Shown piece by piece: positions 44,333 to 53,300 of a stretch of 64,000 bases of DNA. The stretch is taken from the NCBI RefSeq assembly GCF_030035675.1, contig NC_084500.1, positions 6,278,720-6,342,719 of the forward strand. The letters run 5' to 3'. The notes under the pieces are model-generated. The model had not been told where the DNA came from. It ran no database searches and saw only the letters and a list, made by a program, of their open reading frames with translations. Positions within the stretch are counted from its first letter, which is position 1. Each line of letters begins with the position of its first letter. A program made the translations under genes and the position numbers. This DNA comes from Rhineura floridana. Lineage: Eukaryota; Chordata; Lepidosauria; Squamata; Rhineuridae.

Positions 44333-47300
44333 ATTCTACACTTGATCTTAGCCAAGAGATTTGGAGATGTGAGTGCCTAAAATGCTCTCTGACATGGTGT
44401 AAATGTAAATGGACTGCCTTCAAGTCGATTCTGACTTATGGCGACCCTATGAATAGGGTTTTCATGGTAAGCGGTATTCAGAGGGGGTTTACCATTGCCT
44501 TCCTCTGAGGCTGAGAGGCAGTGACTGGCCCAAGGACACCCAGTGAGCTTCATGGCTGTGTGGGGATTTGAACCCTGGTCTCCCAGGTCGTAGTCCAACA
44601 CCTTAACCACTACACCACACTGGCTCTCGCTCTCTGATATGATATTAAATGTTAAATATAATTTTATTTCCTGTTACAGTAATGTTTACCTGTTTTACAA
44701 GTAATCCTCTGTTTATTTATAAGGCATATATTTTATTTATTAATTTTAACTGTGATTATTGACATTATATGAGAGTCTTCTAACGTTTTAAGGTTTTTGT
44801 ATTCAGTTCTGTCCTGCAATGGTATTTGGACTAAGCAATAATGGGCTCAAGTTACAGGAAGCCAGATTTTGGCTGAACATCAGGAGAAACGTCCTAACTG
44901 TTAGAGTGATACGACAGTGGAACCAATTCCATTGTGGGCTCTAGGGAGATGATGGGCTCTCCAACACTGGAGCATTCAAGAGGCCACTGGACAGCTATCT
45001 GTCGGGGATGCTTTAAGTTGGATTTCTGCATTGAACAGGGGGTTGGACTAGATGGCCTTAGAGCCTCTTCTAACTCAACTATTTTAGGATTCTATACAGA
45101 GAAGACCCACTGAAGTTAATGGACGTGACTTACTTAGATTCATTAATTTCAATGGGTTTACTTTGAGAAGGACTTAGCTGAATACAACCTAAAGTATGCT
45201 TCCCCCTTTAGAATTATTTATGGCTTTTTTCCTAATATGCAGATTTAATTGATTGATTGACGGTATGAGGTTTATTCAATCAGCTAAGATTTCTTCCCAT
45301 GACAGCCCTAATTGCAAATCATGTCTTTTAAATTGAAAACAACCCTGAGTGCACTGCCAGACAGGTGGTAAATTAAATGTGACTTACTTCTAAACATTGT
45401 CAAACAGTTTGGCAGCAGTCCTAATTTGCTTTTAAAAAATTCCAGCTGCAGAGTTTTTGGCTGATTTATTTGACTTCCTTTGTTACAATCTGTTTCTGGC
45501 AAAATGCAGTGAGAGTCAGCTGATTAACCGACTGCCAGAGTTTGAAGACAGAGTTGTCCAAGTAAGTAACCCTTTTGAATTTGTATATCATTCACTAATA
45601 GGCAAAAAAAAACCCCTTGCAGTTTAAGGATGTACCTATAGCCCACAGATATTTCTATCAAACTTTAAAAAGCAGGGAAATTGGGCAGCTCTAGTGAATG
45701 CACCAGGGGAGCAGGAGACCTGACCTCCTCTCTGAGATACTGGACTGCCCTACAAATTGGTCAAAATGCAAACACAATTTGGGTTGGTCTTTCACAGTCC
45801 AATCCTCTTCCTGTGTAGCTTGGAACAATTTGGTAATGTGCCTCTGAGCATATGGTGAGTGGTGGCAACACCTGCCATCTCCAAAGATAGAGAATTACAT
45901 CTTTGTATGCTTGTTGGTGTTCTTCTTACTTTGCTTCTTTCCTGTGTTACTAGTACTACTCACTATAGCTGCCCAATTTCCCTGCTTTTTAAAGTTTGAT
46001 AGCAATATCTGTGGGCTATAGGTACGTTCTTAAACCACAAGGTTTTTTGCCTATTTGTGAATCATGTGTCCATTTGCCACCATTTTATGACTACCTCTGC
46101 CTCTACCCCACCGTTTTGTGATAGGTGAGCTTCTGAATAAACATGCATAGGATTATACTACTAATATCTTTACAGGTGGTGTAAATAATTCACTAGCAGC
46201 CAAAAAACCTTGCAGTTTAAGAACGTACCTATAGCCAACAGATATTTCTATCAAACTTTAAAAAGCAGGGAAATTGGGCAGCTATAGTGAATGCACCAGG
46301 GGAGCAGGAGACCTGACCTCCTCTCTGAGGTATTGTACTGCCCTACAAATTTGTCAAAATGCAAACACAATTTGGGTTGGTCTTTCACAGTCCACTTCCT
46401 GTGTAGCTTGGAAGAATTTGGTAGCATGTGCCTCTGAGCATGGGTGGGTGGGCACTGGGCAGAGGGGAAGCCTCTTTCCTTTCCCAAAGGAAAACATTGT
46501 GAGCAGTATCGTTTTTCAGCGTTTCCCTCACCTTTTTATTCTACAGCAGGCACATGTAGCCTCCCACCCAAATTTAAACCAAAGCTTTCCCTGGCCACAT
46601 CCACACCAGGCCTTTATTTCACTTTGGACAGTTATGGCTTCTCCCAAAGAATCCTGGGAAGTGTAGTTAGTGAAGGGTGTTGAGAGTTGCTAGGAGAGGC
46701 CCTGTTCCCCTCACAGAGCTTCAATCGGAGTGGCTGACTGTTAAACCACTCTGGCCACTGGAGCTCCGTCAGGGGAAGAGGAGTCTCCTCTCGGCACCCT
46801 TCAGCACCGTTTTGTTTTGAAATGAGCTTATGGGAAGCACCAGAATGGTATGGGGGGGGGTATTTTCAATTTAACATTGTGGAATGCAAAAAATCCATGC
46901 TGACTATAGTATACAGCTGCTCTTGTGGCTGTATATTAATAATCTGTTGCGTTGCATTGATTTTTGTGTATAGGTTCAAATAGGTAGCTACCTTAGTCCA
47001 GGGGTCCATCTGTCTTGCCACACAGTCTGGCAACGGCTGTCCAGGGTTTCGAGAAGAGAGCCCTTCCCATCCCTACCTAGAGGTGCCAAGAATTGACTCT
47101 GGGGCCATCTGCAAGCAGAGCTTGGGCTGTACCACACACCCACGGCCCCTTCCCTATAAAATGTATTACTTCAAATGTTCTTGTAGATCCCCTTTGGCTG
47201 AAATAACCCCTATGGGACTACCTTCACTTGAACTGTAGGTTGAGTCAAAGGTAGTGGAAGAAAGTTCAGCTCATGTCCTTAAACCCATCTGCAGCGGATT

Positions 47301-50300
47301 TAAAATGGTCATGAAAGCAACCTGTTAGACCCTTCTGTGTATTTCCATAGATAATCTTGGGTCCAGGTACAACCAAGAAAGGTTTGTTCACTTTTTAACT
47401 TAGCACAAGCTTTGCGTGAATCTGTACATTAGAGGTCCAATTATGTCCAGTTTTGTGCGTTCCTGTTGCATGTTGTTAAAAGCACATTATTTTATATTTG
47501 GAAATTTATGAAATAAGGATTTCTTATATAAAAATGGAAATCAAGCATAGATTATTTTGACTTTTATCATCTCCTTTTGGGGTAGGATTTGCCTTACTCT
47601 TGCTGCTGGAATTCTTAATTTTGGGGTTGTATGCAGAACACCCTCTTTTTTGAATAATTTGAAATAAGCCAGTAAAAACAATTACTGTGGCTTCACAACT
47701 GTACAGGTACAGTATTGTATAATCCATTTTAAGAAGTGATGCAAAGGTGACGACTATTTTGGGAGGCCGTAGTTATATATACTTTTAACATGAGGAAGTC
47801 CCCCACCCCACCCCAACAGCCCAATGTGAATTGAGTACGCTTAGTGGGTACAGAAAGGTGATCAATTGTTGGGGGGGGAGGACTGGAATTGAGTGTCTGC
47901 AACACTGAACAGCAGAGCTCCCCACTGCCGGTTCCACTTGTACCATTTGAATTCTAAATCATTAATTTCTTTGTCTGTCATTCCCCCTTCCAATTTAATT
48001 CTTTTTTTTTTACCTATAGGTCGCTTGTGGGCAGGACCACAGTCTCTTTCGGGCTGAGACGGGAGATGTCTACTCCTGTGGGTGGGGAGCTGACGGCCAG
48101 ACAGGTAGGCTGTTAGAAAGGGGGTCCCGGTGGGTGTATGGTGCTTGAAGCCAATCTGCAGAGTTTGGTTCTCTTTCGAAGGTCCACTTCCTGCCTCTTG
48201 AGCAAGCCACGGGGGAGGCGGAAGGACATTGGGCAATGGAAATTAAGGGCGTGGAAACGTCTACAAGGATGTAGTAGCGGCCCTCCAGACAATGTTGGGC
48301 TCAAACTCATATCAGCCCAAGCCATTGAGGCCAACCATCAGGGATGATGGGAGTCGTAGGCTGGTAGTTCCTCTCTACTCAGAGGAAGGGCAGGATAGAA
48401 ATCTAATAAATAACACGTCTGGAAGGCCACAGGCTCCCCATTCCTGAACTATAAGAACTGGGGGACAGGGGGAGAGATCAATTGAAGACATTCTTGGAAA
48501 TGTGGATGTGCTCAACCAGATGTTCTCAAGCTCTGGGCCAAAGAACGATCGAGAATATCTGTACCTGGCCTGCACCTGATTTATTTCTTCATTATTTGGT
48601 TCAAGAACAGAATGAGGCTGTTTTGAACAGGGCCAGACTATCAAACAAGCTAACATGGCTGTTGCTGGGTTCTCTTCCCGGTGTCCTGGGAAAACCATTT
48701 CTTAATTACATTTATACCACCACTGCCCGTCCTGCGGCATACTTGGTTCACCTCCGTCTCCTTTTTCTTCCTCATAACCCTGTGGGGTAGGCTAGGCTAA
48801 AAGACAGTGACAAGCCCAAGGTCACCCACTGAGCTTCATAGCTCAGGATTTGAACCCTAGTTGAACACTCTAACCACTACACCCTACTGACTCTCTGGAG
48901 AGGCGTGCCTGCTTTTGGGGCAGGTGGCCCTCTTTGACTGCCATCCTGACTTAGGTATGGGGCTGCCAAGTTCACTGTGGATATAATATATGAGAAATTC
49001 TCTCTCTCTCTGTTAAACAAGGACTCGGCCATTACGACATTGTCAGTACCCCCACAAAACTCGGCGGTGACATTGCCGGTGTGCACATTGTTCAGGTTGC
49101 GACCTATGGCGATTGCTGCCTCGCCGTGTCTGAAGATGGCGACCTCTTTGGCTGGGGGAACTCGGAATACCTGCAGCTGGCTTCCATTACCGAGTCGACC
49201 CAGGTTAGACCAGTTCAGATGGGATTTGTGCGGCTTCAGCAACTTGCTGGCATGGGGGGTAAGGGGCAGAGGGTGGGTCTTTTCCCCCTGTGACTGTTCC
49301 CGGGGTGGGATCCTACTCGAATGTTCAGAACTGGAGGGAATGTGTCAGGGCTCAGCAAGGATTAAGCTTCAGGTCTGGGGTTTGATGGAGCTGACTTTCA
49401 GTCCAAGTTAGGAAAGGACGATCCTCTCAATTTTGGTTCCTCTCCATTTCTTCTTTTTTCCACTGTTTAGTTTGTCATATTTCCACATACCTTGCATTTT
49501 TTTTAAAAAAAGTTCTTGTGAACATTTGTCAGCATTTGTGTGAATTTCTTGATATATACTTTTTTGTATGCAATTTTGCCTAATATGCATGTTCTTGCAA
49601 GCAGTTTCTTGCATTTTTGTATATTTTCACTAATATAAGCACTCTAATGCAGACTTTCCCCTAATATGCACAGTTGTTGTACTCATTGTTTGGTTCAAGA
49701 ACTGCATCACAAAATTGGGAGGAGTGCAGATTTTGAAGGACAGCTATGTTTTGGTTTGTGTGCTGGCTGTTATATACCCAGTTGATCACTGCGCTCTGCA
49801 GATGAGAGCTTCCTGTAGGCACCATCTTATCAGGAGGTCCATTCCACACAACATAGGAAGTGGACCTTTAGTGTCGTGGCACTGACCCTTTGGAATTCCC
49901 TCTAAATATTAGACAGGAGCCATTCCTGTTATCTTTTTGGTGCCTACTGAAGACCTTCCTCTTTCAACAAGCCTTTTAAGTAGAGACCTTATCCCAGTCT
50001 GCATCTGTGCTGGAATTGCTTTTTAAGACGTTTCTAATTTTTTTAAAAAGATGTTTTTCAATATGTTGTTAAAGGTATTTTGTTTTATATATTTTAAAGT
50101 CTGCTTTTTAAAGATGTGTTTGTGGTGTTTTTGTTTGCCACCCTGGGCTCCTTCTAGGAGGAAGGGAGGGATATAAATTTAATCAGTCAATCAATTATTA
50201 ATAATAACTTCTATTTTTATTGTTATTATTAAGCCATATCTGCACCATATATTTAAAGCAGTATACCACTTTAACAGCCATGGCTTTCCCCAAAGAATCC

Positions 50301-53300
50301 TGGGAAATGTAAGGGTGCTGAGTGTTGTTAGGAGATCCCTATTCCCCTCCCAGTGCCACAATTGCCAGAGCAGTTTAACAATCAGTCCTTCTTCCCAGAA
50401 TTGCAACTCTGCGAGGGGAATAGACATCTCCTGACAACTCTCAGCACCTTTAACCAACTACAGTTCCCAGGATTCTTTGGGGGGGGGGTCATGGCTGTTT
50501 AAAGTAGTATCGCACCGCTTTCGATGTATGGGTGCAGAGGGGGCCCTTGGTAGGTTTGCATTAAAATGTGAATCGAACCAGAATCCCTGGTCCAAGAAGG
50601 CTATAAGCAGGGGCCTGGTCCAACCCACTCAGCGGGCAACTTTCAGAACAGCAAAAAGAGTCAATGGGACCAGAGGAATCTTCATCATCATCATCTGGCA
50701 GGGACTGAGTTCCATGACAGGAGCTTAGGCAGTGTATTAAAACCAGGGAGGAGTTGCTCAGACTGAGGATCAGGCTGTGAAGCTTTACAGGGCTTGGGCA
50801 GCCAGGATTGGCCCTTGAGGTCAGCTGACAGAATGGCCAGGCAGCCTAGACGCCACCCTGCGGTGCAGAGGGCACAGACTGCCCTTCCCCACCCCCGGAG
50901 CCTTACTGAGGGATTAGGCTGGCGTGCTGGCTGATGTAGTTGCTGATGGGGGGGGGAGTGTTCTTGTAAGTGTCCCTTAAGTATTGTCCAGACATTGAAC
51001 AGCTAGCTCAGCCTTTCCCAATGTGGTGTTCTGGACGACATCTCCCATCAGCCCCAGCCAGCATGGTCACAACCATGCCATGCATTTAAAGCACATTGCT
51101 TCCGCCAACGAATTCTGGGAACTGTCGTTTCTTAAGGGTGCTGTAGCTCTGTGAAGTGTAAACTAGTGTTCCCAGGTTCTTCGGGGCAAGCAAGGTCCTG
51201 TCCGCGTATGGTGTGGATGCAACCTTAAAACCAAACTGTGAAAGGTCTTTGAAAGCCAGTGTGGTATAGTGGCTCAGCTTTTGGGACTAGGATCAGCAAA
51301 GGACAGGTTTCGAATCTACACTCAGGCGTGAAACTCCACTGGGTGACTTTAGCTCAGTCACACTCTCTCAGCCTGTCCTAACTCACAGGGTAGGATACAA
51401 ATGCAATAATAGTAAAAAAAATAAAGCTAAGCCGTACGTGGTCAGTGTCCCAAAACTCCATCGTGCCTAGGTAAATGTGCCGAGACACCTTCCCTTCAAG
51501 GTCGGGAGAGTGAAGGAAGCTGCCTGTGGAGGGACAGTCAACGCTCTCTTAAATGGCAAGTCTGCTTTTTTCCTTCTTAAATGTTTTAAAATTTTGTAAG
51601 CCCATTTTGTGAAAGATTCCCTCAAATGAACAAATCTCTGAAGGGTCAGAGATCCCCATTGGGACACTGGTGGGGCGGAAGGCAGGGAGCCCAACAGTAG
51701 GCGGGACCAGAGCCAATGACAGGCATAGCGAGAGCCAATGACAGGCAGAGCCAACTCTTTGCAGTCCTACTGCCATCCTCCTCTCCTATGAAATCCGCCA
51801 AGGCAACATTGAGACGAAGGAGGAGGAACCTGACTGGTAGCGCCACCCCCTGTAAACAAGAAGGTGGGCTGGCTTGAGGGCAGGTTGAGCTTGGTAGGGC
51901 GGTGCCTTTTTTGCCCCAGTAGACCAGCTTCCATTAGAAATCGCTACCTGGGGATCCCCCTTTTGTGCAGGGAAGCATTTGGTATTGCAAGTCCATGTCA
52001 TTCCAATGCAGATGTTACTGCCCCAGAGGCAAGTGGACACGATTCATTCCTGCCAAGTTAGGGGCCGCTTGGGGTAGGCCTGTCAGCCACAGGTTTCTAA
52101 TGCCCCTTAGATGGCTTTTTGGGAGGGGGTAGAGGGAGGAGCAGTTCAATTGGAGGAAGAACGATGAGTAGCTTGACTGTTGGTTAAAATGTCCTGGTTA
52201 ATGAGTCCGTTGGACCTCAAGTTGCAAAGGACGGAACGCCTTCTCACCTAACGCCTTTGGAAACCCAACCCAGAGGAAGGTGCCGTCTTCGTGTGGGGCT
52301 ACGGAATCCTTGGGAAAGGACCGAAGGTGATGGAAGCGGAGACCCCTGAAATGATCCCCCCCACCCTTTTCGGCTTGTCGGACTTCAACCCGGACGTCCG
52401 CGTGGCTCGGATCCGTTGTGGGCTCAGCCAGTTTGCTGCTGTCACCAGTAAGTGCCTTCCCCAGCAATTCTCTGCGTATCTACTCCAAAGTAAGTCCTGT
52501 TGAGTTCCATGAGGGTTACTTCAAGTTGCAGGATTGCAGCTACTGTTAGTGCTACTCAGAGTAGGCCCACTGAAATTGAAAGGCACGACTAACTTCAATC
52601 CATTAATTTCAGTGGGCCTACTCTGAGTAGCACTGACATTGGATGCAACCCTTAGGCTGGGGAATTTGTTTGTCTCTGCCTTCTTCCAAGTCTGAAGAGT
52701 TGTCTTTCTCCACACATTTTTCCTGTTAATTTTCTTTTCCCCCGCAGTTATCTAACGCTTATCCCAGAGTAGCTTTTGTAGTAACTAGTTTTGCTTCAGT
52801 TCTTTCTAGCCCTTCTTTTTGCACCGGCCCAAATAAAAGCAGTTCACTCAAGACTGGATCCCTTTCATTATGTCAGGCTTAAAAATTGGGCATCTGTGAG
52901 TCCCCTCCATACACTCCATTGTCTGAGTCGCAGTGACGTCCTAGAATGTTCATTGACATTCTGACTGCTGAATGTGTCAGTGATAGAATAAGAAATAGCA
53001 CGCTCCCTAAGAGGAAAGGGGGGAAAAACATTTCGCAAAAGGAAACCCTCAGTGTGGGATGTTACTATTTCATGTTCTTTATTTTCCGATTTTGAAAATT
53101 TTTTTTTACAAAAGCTTATCAGAAGGACACAGAGAAAGAAGACTCATGAGGTGGTGAAAGGAAGAAGGGGCTAAAGGGAGAATGTCTGTGTTGTGTCCTA
53201 AGAAGCCTGATGGGACAAAGAGAGAGTGTGGCTTCATATACACAATACATGCTAAGTGCATGACTTCTCCCAAAAAATCCTGGGAACTGTACTTTAAGGT

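Noticed and set aside
49204-52273. Loss of RCC1L exon 8
   Set aside because: First missed because the donor is GC; the exon is at 51471-51555 and restores the frame.
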